DNA of 64,000 bases from Nocardia sp. NBC_01327 (lineage in GTDB: Bacteria > Actinomycetota > Actinomycetes > Mycobacteriales > Mycobacteriaceae): contig NZ_CP108383.1 in the NCBI RefSeq assembly GCF_035958815.1, positions 5,890,001 through 5,954,000 of the forward strand. The letters run 5' to 3'. The translations under genes were made by a program, and so were the position numbers. Of this stretch, positions 18,226-26,757 are shown in pieces. Within the stretch, counting starts at the first letter, position 1, and each line of letters begins with the position of its first letter. The notes under the pieces were generated by a model. The model saw only the letters and a list, made by a program, of their open reading frames with translations. It was not told where the DNA came from and ran no database searches.

Positions 18226-19947
18226 TCAGAACAGGAAGTAGCGCTGCGCCATCGGCAGTTCCGTGGCCGGCTCCTCCGCCCACACCTCGCCGTCGATGCG
18301 CACGGTGAAGGTGTCGGGATCGACCTCGATGCGCGGCATAGCGTCATTGCGCGGCATATGCGCCTTGGTCCGCTTGCGAACATTGGCCACCGGCACCAGC
18401 TTCCGATTGACCCGGAGCCGGTCCGCCAGACCGTCCTCGATGGCCTGCTCGGACACGAAATGCAGTGAGGTCCCCGCCGCCACCGCCGGGGCCGCGCCGA
18501 ACATGGGTCGCGGCAGCACCGGCTGCGGAGTCGGAATGGAGGCGTTCGCATCACCCATGGCGGCCCAGGCGATCATGCCGCCCTTGAGCACCGCATGCGG
18601 GCGCACCCCGAAGAACGCGGGCTCCCACAGCACCAGATCGGCCAGCTTGCCGACCTCGACCGAACCGATCTCGTGATCGAGACCGTGGGCGACCGCCGGG
18701 CAGATGGTGTACTTCGCGATATAGCGCTGCACCCGATTATTGTCCGCCGCACCGTCTCCCGGCAGCGCGCCGCGACGCCGCTTCATCACGTGCGCGGTCT
18801 GCCAGGTGCGCATGACCACCTCGCCGATACGGCCCATGGCCTGGGAGTCGCTGCCGATCATGGAGATCGCGCCCATATCGTGCAGCAGATCCTCCGCCGC
18901 GATGGTGGAGGGCCGAATCCGGCTCTCCGCGAAAGCCAGATCCTCCGGAATGGACGGGCTCAGGTGATGGCACACCATGAGCATGTCCAGATGCTCGTCG
19001 AGGGTGTTGACCGTATGCGGCCGCGTCGGATTGGTGGAGCTGGGCAGCACATTGAGATGCGCTGCGACAGTGATGATGTCGGGCGCGTGCCCGCCGCCCG
19101 CACCCTCGGTGTGATAGGAGTGGATGGCCCGGCCGCGAATGGCGGCCAGGGTGTCCTCCACGAATCCGGCCTCGTTCAGGGTGTCCGAGTGCAGTGCCAC
19201 CTGCACGCCCGAGGCATCCGCCACGGTGAGACAGGCATCGATGGCCGCCGGGGTGGTCCCCCAGTCCTCGTGCAGCTTGAAACCCGCTGCGCCGCCGCGC
19301 AATTGCTCCCACATGGCTTCCTGGCGCACGGTATTGCCCTTGCCCAGCAGCACGATATTCATCGGCCATCCGTCGGTGGCCTCGAGCATGCGGCCCAGAT
19401 GCCAGGCGCCCGGCGTGACGGTGGTCGCCTTGGAGCCCTCGGCCGGGCCGGTGCCGCCGCCGACGAGGGTGGTGATGCCACCGCCCATCGCCTCCTCCAG
19501 CAGCTGCGGGCAGATGAAGTGCACGTGACAGTCGATGGCGCCCGCGGTGACGATGCGGCCGTTGCCCGCGATGATCTCCGTGGACGGGCCCACCACCAGA
19601 TCCGGATGCACCCCGGTCATGGTGTCGGGATTGCCGGCCTTGCCGATCGCGCAGATGCGCCCGTCCCGAATACCGATGTCGGCCTTGATGATTCCCCAGT
19701 GATCGACGATCACCGCACCGGTGATGACGGTGTCGGGAGTGCCCTCGGCGCGGGTCGCCCGCGCCTGGCCCATGGATTCGCGCAGCACCTTGCCGCCGCC
19801 GAAGACCGCCTCGTCACCGGCGAGTCCCGGTCCGCCACTGCGGTCTTCGGTGATCTCGATGAGCAGATCGGTGTCCGCCAGGCGAATTCGATCGCCGGTG
19901 GTGGGGCCGAAGAGTTCGGCGTACCGGGCGCGGGAGAGTTCGGCCAT
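18226..19947 (-). CDS. ureC: Urease subunit alpha (catalytic)
   Basis: 573 residues, the normal length. It holds the nickel centre and hydrolyses urea to ammonia and carbamate. Visible hallmarks are the metal-binding [10 protein letters not shown], the lysine that is carbamylated (FKLHEDWG), [15 protein letters not shown], the mobile flap with its cysteine and histidine ([16 protein letters not shown]), and the aspartate ligand in GSDSQAMGR. All are intact. It overlaps ureB by one base (TGATG). No ureE, ureF, ureG or ureD follows; nickel loading must depend on genes outside this window. Confidence 0.97.
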   Translation of the reverse strand: MAELSRARYAELFGPTTGDRIRLADTDLLIEITEDRSGGPGLAGDEAVFGGGKVLRESMGQARATRAEGTPDTVITGAVIVDHWGIIKADIGIRDGRICAIGKAGNPDTMTGVHPDLVVGPSTEIIAGNGRIVTAGAIDCHVHFICPQLLEEAMGGGITTLVGGGTGPAEGSKATTVTPGAWHLGRMLEATDGWPMNIVLLGKGNTVRQEAMWEQLRGGAAGFKLHEDWGTTPAAIDACLTVADASGVQVALHSDTLNEAGFVEDTLAAIRGRAIHSYHTEGAGGGHAPDIITVAAHLNVLPSSTNPTRPHTVNTLDEHLDMLMVCHHLSPSIPEDLAFAESRIRPSTIAAEDLLHDMGAISMIGSDSQAMGRIGEVVMRTWQTAHVMKRRRGALPGDGAADNNRVQRYIAKYTICPAVAHGLDHEIGSVEVGKLADLVLWEPAFFGVRPHAVLKGGMIAWAAMGDANASIPTPQPVLPRPMFGAAPAVAAGTSLHFVSEQAIEDGLADRLRVNRKLVPVANVRKRTKAHMPRNDAMPRIEVDPDTFTVRIDGEVWAEEPATELPMAQRYFLF

Positions 19948-20258
19948 CAGGCATCCAGCTTTCCGGGAGGAGTCAGGCTGATTCCGTGCACTTCACGATT
20001 GCCGCCCAGCGGGACCAGCGAAACCCGCTGGCCCAGACCGGGTTCGAAGCGCACCGCGGTACCGGCCGGAATATCGAGGCGGCGGCCGTGCGCGGCCTCG
20101 CGATCGAAGTCCAGGGCCGAGTTCGACTGCGGGAAGTGCACATGGCTGCCGACCTGCACCGGGCGGTCGCCGGTATTCACCACATCGAGTTCGATGCGTT
20201 CGGCGCCGGCATTGAGCTCGATCGTGCCCTCGGCACAGAGGTACTCACCAGGAATCAC
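19947..20258 (-). CDS. ureB: Urease subunit beta
   Basis: 103 residues; GTG start. Sequence [36 protein letters not shown] and [17 protein letters not shown] is diagnostic for the structural beta subunit of the (UreABC)3 complex. It starts six bases after ureA and overlaps ureC by one base, so the three subunits are made from one coupled message. Confidence 0.95.
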   Translation of the reverse strand: MIPGEYLCAEGTIELNAGAERIELDVVNTGDRPVQVGSHVHFPQSNSALDFDREAAHGRRLDIPAGTAVRFEPGLGQRVSLVPLGGNREVHGISLTPPGKLDA

Positions 20259-20264
20259 GAGGTA

Positions 20265-20567
20265 TCAGCCGATCGGATTGTGGACGGTGACGAGCTTGGT
20301 GCCGTCCGGGAACGTGGCCTCGACCTGGACGTCGTGAATCATCTCCGGCACGCCGTCCATGACGTCGGTGCGCGTGAGCACGGTTCGCCCGGAGGCCATG
20401 AGCTCAGCGACGGTCCGGCCGTCGCGCGCGCCCTCGAGCACGTGATCGACGATGAGCGCGATCGACTCGGGGTGATTCAGCTTGAGCCCGCGGCCCTGCC
20501 GTCGCCGAGCCAGCTCGGCCGCATAACTCAGGAGCAGGCGTTCCTGCTCGTGCGGCGACAGTCGCAT
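20265..20567 (-). CDS. ureA: Urease subunit gamma
   Basis: 100 residues, standard length, beginning [20 protein letters not shown], with [19 protein letters not shown] and [20 protein letters not shown]. It is a non-catalytic structural subunit. GAGGAG precedes the ATG at 20567. First gene of ureABC; only 57 bases separate it from the end of the sensor kinase gene, so the urease promoter is there or inside that gene. Confidence 0.95.
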   Translation of the reverse strand: MRLSPHEQERLLLSYAAELARRRQGRGLKLNHPESIALIVDHVLEGARDGRTVAELMASGRTVLTRTDVMDGVPEMIHDVQVEATFPDGTKLVTVHNPIG

Positions 20568-20623
20568 TCGGGCTCCTCACCGAGGTTGCGGGCGGGTCGT
20601 CGCACATTCTGGCACGACCCGTA

Positions 20624-22093
20624 TTACCTCGATGTTTCGTAGGCCGCGGGCGTGCCGCGTTCGCCCGGGAGCACGATGCGCAGCACGGTCCCGCCCCGGT
20701 CGGAGGCCTCGACGGCAATGGTGCCGCCGTGGTTCATGACCACCTGCTTGACGATCGCCAGGCCCAGCCCCGAGCCGGGCATCGAGCGCGAGGTCGTCGC
20801 CCGGTAGAAGCGTTCGAAGACCAGCTCCCGCTCCGCGGCGGGGATGCCGGGGCCCGCATCGTCGACGATCAGCTCCATCAGGCCCGAGTCGTTCTCCCGC
20901 ATGCCGACCCGCACCTGTTCGCCCTCGGGGCTCCATTTGGCCGCATTGTCGAGAACGTTGATGATCGCGCGCTCGAGGCTGGCCTCGTGTCCGTAGGCCA
21001 GCCACGGGCGCAGTTCGACGCTGAAATCGATTCCGGCCCGGCGTCTGCGGACGCGTTCCAGGGCGCGATCCACCGCTTCGCTGATGTCGACCTGCTCGTA
21101 GACGGTGTCGGGGGCGTCCTCGCGAGCCAGGTCCACCAGATCGCCCACCAGCGTGGACAATTCCTCGATCTGCGCCATGACGTCCGAGCGCAGTTCGACC
21201 ATGTCCTCGTCCGGAATACGCGGTGCACCCGGAAGAGAGGAGGCGATCAGCAGCTCCATATTCGTGCGCAACGAGGTCAGCGGTGTCTTGAGTTCGTGAC
21301 CGGCGTCGGCCACCAAACGGCTTTGCCGCTCCCGGGATTCGGTGAGCGCGCGCAGCATCGTGTTGAAACTCTCAGTGAGCCTGGCGAGTTCATCATCACC
21401 GGTCACCGGGATAGGGGTCAGGTCATCGGTGCGGGCCACCCGCTCGGTCGCCGCGGTCAGCCGGGCGATAGGCCGCAAACCGGTGCGGCCCACCGCCGTT
21501 CCCGCCGCGGCGGCGAGCAGGACTCCGCAACCGCCGACCACGAACAGCAGCCACGCCAGCCGATCCAGCACCTTCTGGGTGGGCTGCAGCCGCTGCGAGA
21601 TCACCAGCGTGGAGCCCGAATGCGTCCGCTCCGCGAGCACCCGCTGATTGCCGACGGTGCGCAGCGAGTAGGCGATATCCCCGTGCGCCACCGCCAGCTC
21701 CTGACTGCCGATCGGTGGTGCGGCATCCTGCCCGATCACATAGCCCTCGGACTTGCTGTCCGGATAGATCAGCGCGACACCGATATCGTTCGAGAACAGG
21801 CTCCCGAGCGTGAGCGCCTCCAGATAGTTCATGCTGTCGACATTGTTGGCGATCATGACCGAGGCCCGCGTCCGCAATTGCGAATCCACATCCGCGTACA
21901 GCGAGCGCGCCACCATCGCATAGGCGGCGATGGAGGTGAAGGCCACGGCGACCGTCACCACCGATGCGGCCAGCAGCATGACGCGCCAGCGCAGCGAGAC
22001 CGAGCGGGCCGACGGCAGCGGCGGGAGCGGATCGGATTCCGGTGCGTTCCCGAGCCCGGCGACCACCGGACGGCGTGGGACGGTTCTACTCAC
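20624..22093 (-). CDS. MprB-like membrane sensor histidine kinase, no adjacent response regulator
   Basis: 489 residues; GTG start at 22093. A cytoplasmic N tail is followed by TM1 (about 35-60), an extracytoplasmic sensor loop of about 110 residues, TM2 (about 170-195), a HAMP domain, the phosphoacceptor H in DAGHELKTPLTSL, and the catalytic domain with NVLDNAAKW (N box), VDDAGPGIP (G1) and SGLGLAIVKQVV (G2). This is the architecture and sequence style of MprB, an envelope-stress kinase in mycobacteria that pairs with MprA. Here the upstream gene is a thioesterase, so the partner regulator is elsewhere. A tandem TCTCAGT box precedes the gene. Confidence 0.88.
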   Translation of the reverse strand: MSRTVPRRPVVAGLGNAPESDPLPPLPSARSVSLRWRVMLLAASVVTVAVAFTSIAAYAMVARSLYADVDSQLRTRASVMIANNVDSMNYLEALTLGSLFSNDIGVALIYPDSKSEGYVIGQDAAPPIGSQELAVAHGDIAYSLRTVGNQRVLAERTHSGSTLVISQRLQPTQKVLDRLAWLLFVVGGCGVLLAAAAGTAVGRTGLRPIARLTAATERVARTDDLTPIPVTGDDELARLTESFNTMLRALTESRERQSRLVADAGHELKTPLTSLRTNMELLIASSLPGAPRIPDEDMVELRSDVMAQIEELSTLVGDLVDLAREDAPDTVYEQVDISEAVDRALERVRRRRAGIDFSVELRPWLAYGHEASLERAIINVLDNAAKWSPEGEQVRVGMRENDSGLMELIVDDAGPGIPAAERELVFERFYRATTSRSMPGSGLGLAIVKQVVMNHGGTIAVEASDRGGTVLRIVLPGERGTPAAYETSR

Positions 22094-22146
22094 GAGCGCA
22101 TGCCGCGAGCACCAGAATTGCGCATACCTCCATGCTGCCCACAGCG

Positions 22147-22164
22147 ACTGAGAAGCAACTGAGA
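22147..22164 (-). promoter_or_regulatory. Tandem TCTCAGT box upstream of the sensor kinase (MprA-box-like)
   Basis: On the minus strand TCTCAGT occurs twice, 11 bases apart, about 54 bases before the kinase GTG. One-helical-turn direct repeats are typical targets of OmpR/PhoB-class regulators, and the sequence resembles the TCTCAG-type repeats of the mycobacterial MprA box. It may mark autoregulation by an unlinked MprA-like protein. Confidence 0.45.
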
Positions 22165-22176
22165 GCAGCGGCCGAA

Positions 22177-22647
22177 TCAGCCCTGCGGACTGAGGTTCTG
22201 CAACCGGACCTGCCCGCGCGCCACCGTACGATCCTGCTCATCGGTAATGACCACGACCCACAACTGCTGCGATCGGCCCCGGTGCACCGGCGTGGCCACC
22301 CCGCGCAGCACACCGTCGCGCACCGCACGCAGGAAGTCGGTGTTGTTATTGACCCCGACCACGGTCCCGCGATCGCCGAGCCACACACTCCCCGCGATAC
22401 TCGCCAGGGTCTCGATCACCGTGCAGTACACGCCACCGTTCACAATCCCCGCCGGCTGAAACTGCTGCGGCGTGACAACCCACTCCGCCGTCACCCGGTC
22501 CGCACTCATCTCGGTGAGCTTCAACCCGAACGTATCGGTGAAGAAGCCCTCACTGAATTTGTTCATCAGCTCGGGCGTCACATCAGCCATGGACTTGAGC
22601 GACGAGAAGTCGTCAACACCCGTGGTCACATGCTCATCAGCACTCAT
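22177..22647 (-). CDS. PaaI-type hotdog thioesterase
   Basis: 156 residues. The hotdog-fold signature is GIVNGGVYCTVIETLASIAG, followed by VVGVNNNTDFLRAVRDGVLRG; the tail DRTVARGQVRLQNL is the last strand. Members hydrolyse acyl-CoA thioesters, often aromatic ones. M. tuberculosis Rv1847, next to ureABC, is of the same type, so this position may be ancestral. The ATG at 22647 has only a weak ribosome site. Confidence 0.83.
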   Translation of the reverse strand: MSADEHVTTGVDDFSSLKSMADVTPELMNKFSEGFFTDTFGLKLTEMSADRVTAEWVVTPQQFQPAGIVNGGVYCTVIETLASIAGSVWLGDRGTVVGVNNNTDFLRAVRDGVLRGVATPVHRGRSQQLWVVVITDEQDRTVARGQVRLQNLSPQG

Positions 22648-22745
22648 ACATTGGAGCTTAACCAGCCCCGTTTTCGCGGCGATCAGCAGAGCGAGTCCGG
22701 GGAATCTCAGGGTGCAGAACGCGACTACTCAGCTTCCGGTAGCCC

Positions 22746-23222
22746 CTATGAGTTGCTCAGCATCTCGCGCCGCGCGTAGGTCTCTTCAGGGTCCACAGTG
22801 ATGACGTCAAGTTGCTGCACCAGCGCCCTCGGTATCTCCCCACCCTCGAAATGCTCCGGGGTAGGAACTATGACCGCCTCGGCATCCAACCGGCTGGCTT
22901 GCGCCCGCAACCGCGCCAATGGTGGCCGACCGATGAACTTCGGGTCATAGACCACCATGTCCGCGAAGTCATACCCGAGACGCGTTGCAAGCCTCCGGAT
23001 TCGGGCTTGATCCCAAAGCTGCTCTAGCCCCGACACATCGGCCTGCAAGTACCCGATACATGTTGGCTTCCAACGCATTACAGCCCCTTCCTGATCTCCA
23101 GCCTGCCCACAGAACTCGAGATAGAACCCGGTACAGTCATCGCCTACATCTCCGGCGCTTCGGAGTTCGAGCACCCCACCGGGGAACCTGAACAGTCGCG
23201 CGCGCTCCGCTTCGTCAGCCAT
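22746..23222 (-). CDS. Serine-recombinase-like small protein, function unknown
   Basis: 158 residues, ATG preceded by AGGGG. Residues about 50-150 resemble the N-terminal fold of serine recombinases: CIGYLQADVSGLEQL, then ARIRRLATRLGYDFADMVVY, RPPLARLRAQASRLDAEAV and IVPTPEHFEGGEIP. The serine in DVSG aligns by eye with the catalytic serine of resolvases. There is no C-terminal DNA-binding domain or zinc domain, and the N terminus (FRFPGGVLELRSAG) is unrelated. It may have become a regulatory or scaffold protein. It is divergent from the small gene leading the DUF6879-XRE cluster. Confidence 0.6.
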   Translation of the reverse strand: MADEAERARLFRFPGGVLELRSAGDVGDDCTGFYLEFCGQAGDQEGAVMRWKPTCIGYLQADVSGLEQLWDQARIRRLATRLGYDFADMVVYDPKFIGRPPLARLRAQASRLDAEAVIVPTPEHFEGGEIPRALVQQLDVITVDPEETYARREMLSNS

Positions 23223-23430
23223 GACCGGCCCCTGTCGTCAGTTGGTGAGGCCGCTCGGGACCAGGACGGCTACACCAGCCCCGAACGCCTGCTTCGAAGG
23301 TACGAACGAGGGCATTCAGCACGCGAGCATCTTGCAGTTTCTTGCATGGATCGTTGACCGATGCTGCTGAAGCTGAGGACGATTGCAATGTCAGTGCAAG
23401 TTCACGACACCCAGTAGGGGGAAAGCTCCC

Positions 23431-23760
23431 ATGAAGCTCGAACGACTCGGCGGAGACTCCGTCAACGGACAATCTCCCACCCTGTACCGCAGCGATCGAG
23501 ATACCTACCTCGTTCAGGGATGGCGGACCAGCCAACCCGCCACCATCGAGATTCCACACCGGCTGATCAGGTTTCTACAGCCGGGAACCTGCCTCGGTGC
23601 CACGCTGTACGACAGTGGGCACGGCACTTTCACCCTCACCGGAGATTCGGTCACCGATATCGAAGCTCTGGATCAGGTGCGGCCACCAGCCCACGAAACC
23701 GTCGTGGAAGTGTCCGTGACCGCAGAACGGAGGCCTGATGCGCCGAATGGGGTTCGATGA
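23431..23760 (+). CDS. Hypothetical protein leading the DUF6879-XRE cluster
   Basis: 109 residues from ATG 23431 after an AGGGGG tract. Sequence SPTLYRSDRDTYLVQGWRTS, then IEIPHRLIRFLQPG and GHGTFTLTGDSVTDIEAL looks like a compact beta protein. Its last 23 bases overlap the next gene. Small proteins of this kind precede DUF6879 genes in other actinomycetes, where they are also uncharacterised. No function assigned. Confidence 0.6.
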   Translation: MKLERLGGDSVNGQSPTLYRSDRDTYLVQGWRTSQPATIEIPHRLIRFLQPGTCLGATLYDSGHGTFTLTGDSVTDIEALDQVRPPAHETVVEVSVTAERRPDAPNGVR

Positions 23761-24253
23761 ACTAGCTGCGGCCCTCGGCAATCATCAACGCGCATTCCAC
23801 CTGGAGGTGCGGGATGACTACACCGGTGTACCCGGGGAAGCCGAAGCGCTACAACGGTTCCTGGCCGGAGAGACGCTCGACCCGGCATTTACAGCTCAGT
23901 GGTACACCCTAGTTGGGAAGGCCACCACCACAGGCACGGCGGTGCAACGTGTCCGCGTAGTCAGCGAACCCCACACCGACTACGTTCGATTCGCGTTGTC
24001 CACTACCCCAGGCAGTCTCGCTGCCGGTGAGGACATTCGTTGGCTTCCCAGGACAGATGCACCCCCTGGGCTAGCCGATGATGATTGGTGGTTGTTCGAT
24101 GACCGCATTGTCGCGTGGACTGTCTTCGAGCAGGATGGCACCGCTTTGCCGGGATGGGTTGCGAGCGATGATCCGGCCATCGCCGGCCACTGTGCCCAAC
24201 TGCGTGATCAGCTGTGGGGTAAGGCCATTCGACACAACGACTACGTGACGTGA
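23738..24253 (+). CDS. DUF6879 protein, first copy
   Basis: 171 residues; GGAGG lies before the ATG at 23738. The family hallmarks are FHLEVRDDY near the N terminus, the central VQRVRVVSEPHTDYVRF, and DDDWWLFDD, followed by a C-terminal helix (GHCAQLRDQLWGKAI). DUF6879 proteins travel with XRE-DUF5753 regulators much as DUF397 does, and are presumed partners or antagonists. The stop overlaps the GTG of the XRE gene by three bases (GTGA). A diverged paralogue follows the XRE gene. Confidence 0.83.
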   Translation: MRRMGFDELAAALGNHQRAFHLEVRDDYTGVPGEAEALQRFLAGETLDPAFTAQWYTLVGKATTTGTAVQRVRVVSEPHTDYVRFALSTTPGSLAAGEDIRWLPRTDAPPGLADDDWWLFDDRIVAWTVFEQDGTALPGWVASDDPAIAGHCAQLRDQLWGKAIRHNDYVT

Positions 24254-25083
24254 CAGATGTTCGCCAAGGTCGCCGCGATCTGGGGGCTCGACTCCGTGAC
24301 CTCCGGTTCGCGGCACACCTACGCGCCTATCAACTCGCCGAACAAGCCGGGTGGTCAGCGTCGAAGGTTTCCCGAATCGAGAGCGGGGCGCACTCGCTCA
24401 CCGAAGCGGACTTGGAGACCTGGTGCCGGCTTACCGGCGCCGAACTCGCCTACCCCGACCTGCGTGCGACGCTCCGCAATGTCAACGCCGCATGGAAGGA
24501 ATGGCGACGGATTGTCGGCACCGGCCACGCTCGCCACCAAGCCGAAATAGGTGGCCTCGAAACCCGTACAGGGCTCATACGCAGCTACGACCCCCAGGTC
24601 ATGCACGGACTACTGCAGACCGAAGACTATGCCCGCGCGATCCTGTCAGCCGCTGCCGACTTCCTCCACATCAGCCAAGACCGTGACGTCGCGGTCACAG
24701 CGCGCATGAAGCGGCAGACAGTCCTACGCCAAGGTCGCCACCGCTTCTACTTCTTGATCGGCGAACCAGCACTGTATGCCACCGTTGGAAGTAATGCCGT
24801 TATGCAAGAACAGCTTTCGCACATGCTCGAAATCATGACCCTGCCGAGCGTCGTCGTAGGGATCGTGCCCCTACAGGCCCCCTTCTTCTATCGCACAACA
24901 GAATTTGCAATCTACGACCAGTCCAGGGTGCTGATCGAGACCATCACCGCAGAGTCAACCATTACCCAGCCCGGCGAAGTTTCCTTGTATGAAAAGACCT
25001 TCGCCAGACTCGCCGAGCAAGCTTCTTACGGCGAGGTAGCGAGAGAACTGGTCCGCAAGATCCTCGACTCCAGAGCCAATTGA
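24250..25083 (+). CDS. XRE-family regulator with DUF5753, paired with two DUF6879 proteins
   Basis: 277 residues. The HTH spans about 10-60 (LGARLRDLRFAAHLRAYQLA, WSASKVSRIESGAHSL). The DUF5753 domain is about 90-275 (PQVMHGLLQTEDYARAIL, IGEPALYATVG, VVGIVPLQAPFFYRTTEF). The GTG start overlaps the DUF6879 stop. The coding sequence is less GC-rich by eye than the flanking metabolic genes, in keeping with an accessory cluster. Confidence 0.87.
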   Translation: MTDVRQGRRDLGARLRDLRFAAHLRAYQLAEQAGWSASKVSRIESGAHSLTEADLETWCRLTGAELAYPDLRATLRNVNAAWKEWRRIVGTGHARHQAEIGGLETRTGLIRSYDPQVMHGLLQTEDYARAILSAAADFLHISQDRDVAVTARMKRQTVLRQGRHRFYFLIGEPALYATVGSNAVMQEQLSHMLEIMTLPSVVVGIVPLQAPFFYRTTEFAIYDQSRVLIETITAESTITQPGEVSLYEKTFARLAEQASYGEVARELVRKILDSRAN

Positions 25084-25141
25084 TCCGCTAACCGAGGAAC
25101 GGACTGTCGAGGTATCGGATGGAAGGGAGTCCGCCCGGACG

Positions 25142-25663
25142 ATGTATCTACTCACTGCTGATGAACAAGAACAGCTGCTCAGGCGATGCCGGCGCGCTTT
25201 TCATCTGGAGGTTCAGGACAGCTACGCGGTTACGGACGAAGCCGAAGCGCTGGCGAAGTTCCTCGAAACCGGCGAGTTCGAATATGACCCCGAGTGGTTG
25301 CACTGGGACGACCTCGTTCGTGAGGTCACGGAATCGGGGCGGGCAGTGCAGCGTGTCCGAGTGGTCACCGAACCCCACACCGACTACACGCGATTCCTCT
25401 ACGCCACAACCGGAAGCAACGTCGACTCCGGCGAGGAAATCCGCTGGCTCCCACGCCATGCGATCGATCCTGACGAGCTGACCGCAGATGATTGGTGGCT
25501 GTTCGACGACAACACCGTGGCATTCACGGCATTCAGGCCAGACGAAACCCTGGGAGGGTTTGCCGTCACCAAAGACCCGAGAATCAGTGGGTACTGCCGC
25601 CGTGTCCGTGATCGCGTGTGGAGCTTGGCGACACCGCACGCGGAGTACCGAATCAAGAGGTGA
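25142..25663 (+). CDS. DUF6879 protein, second copy
   Basis: 173 residues. It shares FHLEVQDSY, AVQRVRVVTEPHTDYTRF, EIRWLPR and DDWWLFDD with the first copy, but the N and C termini differ, so the duplication is old. It lies 58 bases after the XRE gene. The start (ATG 25142) has GAAGGGAG about 12 bases upstream. Two DUF6879 proteins on either side of one XRE regulator suggest competing partners or different cues. Confidence 0.82.
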   Translation: MYLLTADEQEQLLRRCRRAFHLEVQDSYAVTDEAEALAKFLETGEFEYDPEWLHWDDLVREVTESGRAVQRVRVVTEPHTDYTRFLYATTGSNVDSGEEIRWLPRHAIDPDELTADDWWLFDDNTVAFTAFRPDETLGGFAVTKDPRISGYCRRVRDRVWSLATPHAEYRIKR

Positions 25664-25719
25664 GCGGTGACGGCTGGGCTCACGATCACCCAGCTGCGCA
25701 TGCGTGCTCGGAATACGAA

Positions 25720-25753
25720 GCGGCGGGCTCCCCTTGGTAGGGGAACCCGCCGC
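25720..25753. terminator. Strong hairpin terminator after the DUF6879-XRE cluster
   Basis: GCGGCGGGCTCCCC (25720-25733) pairs with GGGGAACCCGCCGC (25740-25753) with a single mismatch around a six-base loop. It lies 56 bases after the second DUF6879 stop. Confidence 0.75.
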
Positions 25754-25820
25754 GGCAAGGGACCGGGGGTTCTCGGCAGCCCTCCGGAACACTCACTCGG
25801 TCCTAACGCCGATTCCGAGT

Positions 25821-25839
25821 GTAGGTCAGGCTTACCTAA
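25821..25839. promoter_or_regulatory. IdeR/DtxR iron box without an obvious target gene
   Basis: GTAGGTCAGGCTTACCTAA matches the 19-base IdeR consensus TTAGGTTAGGCTAACCTAA at 16 positions. The nearest plus-strand start is at 27322 and no minus-strand gene starts to its left before 23222. It lies between a terminator and the 3' end of the Excalibur-domain gene. Confidence 0.55.
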
Positions 25840-25899
25840 CAAAGCAAGTCCTCTGCGGCGACGCCGACGGAACAGCCGGGGTCACCATGAAGGTGGGGC

Positions 25900-26334
25900 T
25901 CATTTCTCGCATGCGATGCCGTCCCCATCGCGATCGAGCCCCGGCCGATAGCCAGGGTCACCTCTGCGCAGAGGGGCGACGCCGGCTCGCCTCGCCTCCG
26001 CACAACTGCTGTAGTACGCCGAGGGCGCATCCGTTGTCGGCACGACTGCCGGTGGTGGCGCGGGCGGGAGCGGAACCTCTGGCACGGTGGTGATTTCGGG
26101 CTGCCGGAGCGCTGGAGCGAATGTCGTGAGGAGAGTTTCTGTGGTCGCTGTGGTGCTGTCCGGCGTCGCCGTGGCGGACAGCGGGCTCATGGCATGAACC
26201 GCAGTAGTTACCGCTGCGACAATGCTCGTCCGCGTCGCGGACGAAGGTTCTGTCGCCGATCCGCAGGCTGAAATCTGTACCACGCCCGCAGCGATGGCTG
26301 CGGCGACCAGAATGCCTTGTCGTAGCGCTGACAC
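25900..26334 (-). CDS. Excalibur-domain lipoprotein
   Basis: 144 residues from the GTG at 26334, six bases after GAAGGA; longer frames upstream lack support. The N-terminal hydrophobic segment (QGILVAAAIAAGVV) ends in a lipobox-like ISAC, predicting a lipid-anchored protein. A Thr/Ser/Pro-rich linker leads to the C-terminal Excalibur domain: SCAEARRAGVAPLRRGDPGY, then DRDGDGIACE, a DxDxDG calcium loop with paired cysteines. Such proteins sit in the cell envelope; their biological role is not settled. Confidence 0.8.
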   Translation of the reverse strand: MSALRQGILVAAAIAAGVVQISACGSATEPSSATRTSIVAAVTTAVHAMSPLSATATPDSTTATTETLLTTFAPALRQPEITTVPEVPLPPAPPPAVVPTTDAPSAYYSSCAEARRAGVAPLRRGDPGYRPGLDRDGDGIACEK

Positions 26335-26484
26335 GAGTGATCCTTCATCGATTGAACTCGACCTGCCACGAGCAAACACACTGCTATTGGAAGGTTCGTG
26401 GACCATGAACGATCCGCGCTGTCGACGCGGGCGTACAGGGCTCAGCAAACGATCGGCACAATCGGTCACACGAGAGGCACGGAG

Positions 26485-26757
26485 CTACTCGGCGAGGGCC
26501 TCGTTCCAGTCCAGGATGCGGTAGCTCTTGACGACGCCGTGCAGGACGAAGGGGTCGTTCGCTACGAATTGTTCGGCGGCCTCGCGGGTGGCGAAGATGC
26601 CCATGGAACCGTTTTGCTGGGGGTCGGCGAAGGTTCCGATCATGAGGAGGTCGCCGCGGTCGATGTAGGGCTGGTATTGGGCCACGTGCGCGGCGAAATG
26701 CTGAGGGGCCTTCTCGGCGAGATCGTCTGCGGATTCGTAGAACACGACGGCTTTCAT
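26485..26757 (-). CDS. YciI-like protein (dimeric alpha-beta barrel)
   Basis: 90 residues. It opens MKAVVFYESADDLAEKAPQH and contains HVAQYQPYIDRGDLLMIG and GSMGIFATREAAEQFVAN, with DPFVLHGVVKSYRILDWN at the end: the YciI fold with its conserved histidine and aspartate. Family members are small dehydrochlorinase- or isomerase-like proteins, mostly of unknown substrate. The ATG lies at 26757. Confidence 0.85.
   Translation of the reverse strand: MKAVVFYESADDLAEKAPQHFAAHVAQYQPYIDRGDLLMIGTFADPQQNGSMGIFATREAAEQFVANDPFVLHGVVKSYRILDWNEALAE

Noticed and set aside
18595-20337. 580-codon frame antisense to ureC/ureB
   Set aside because: Shadow of the urease genes; no recognisable protein features.
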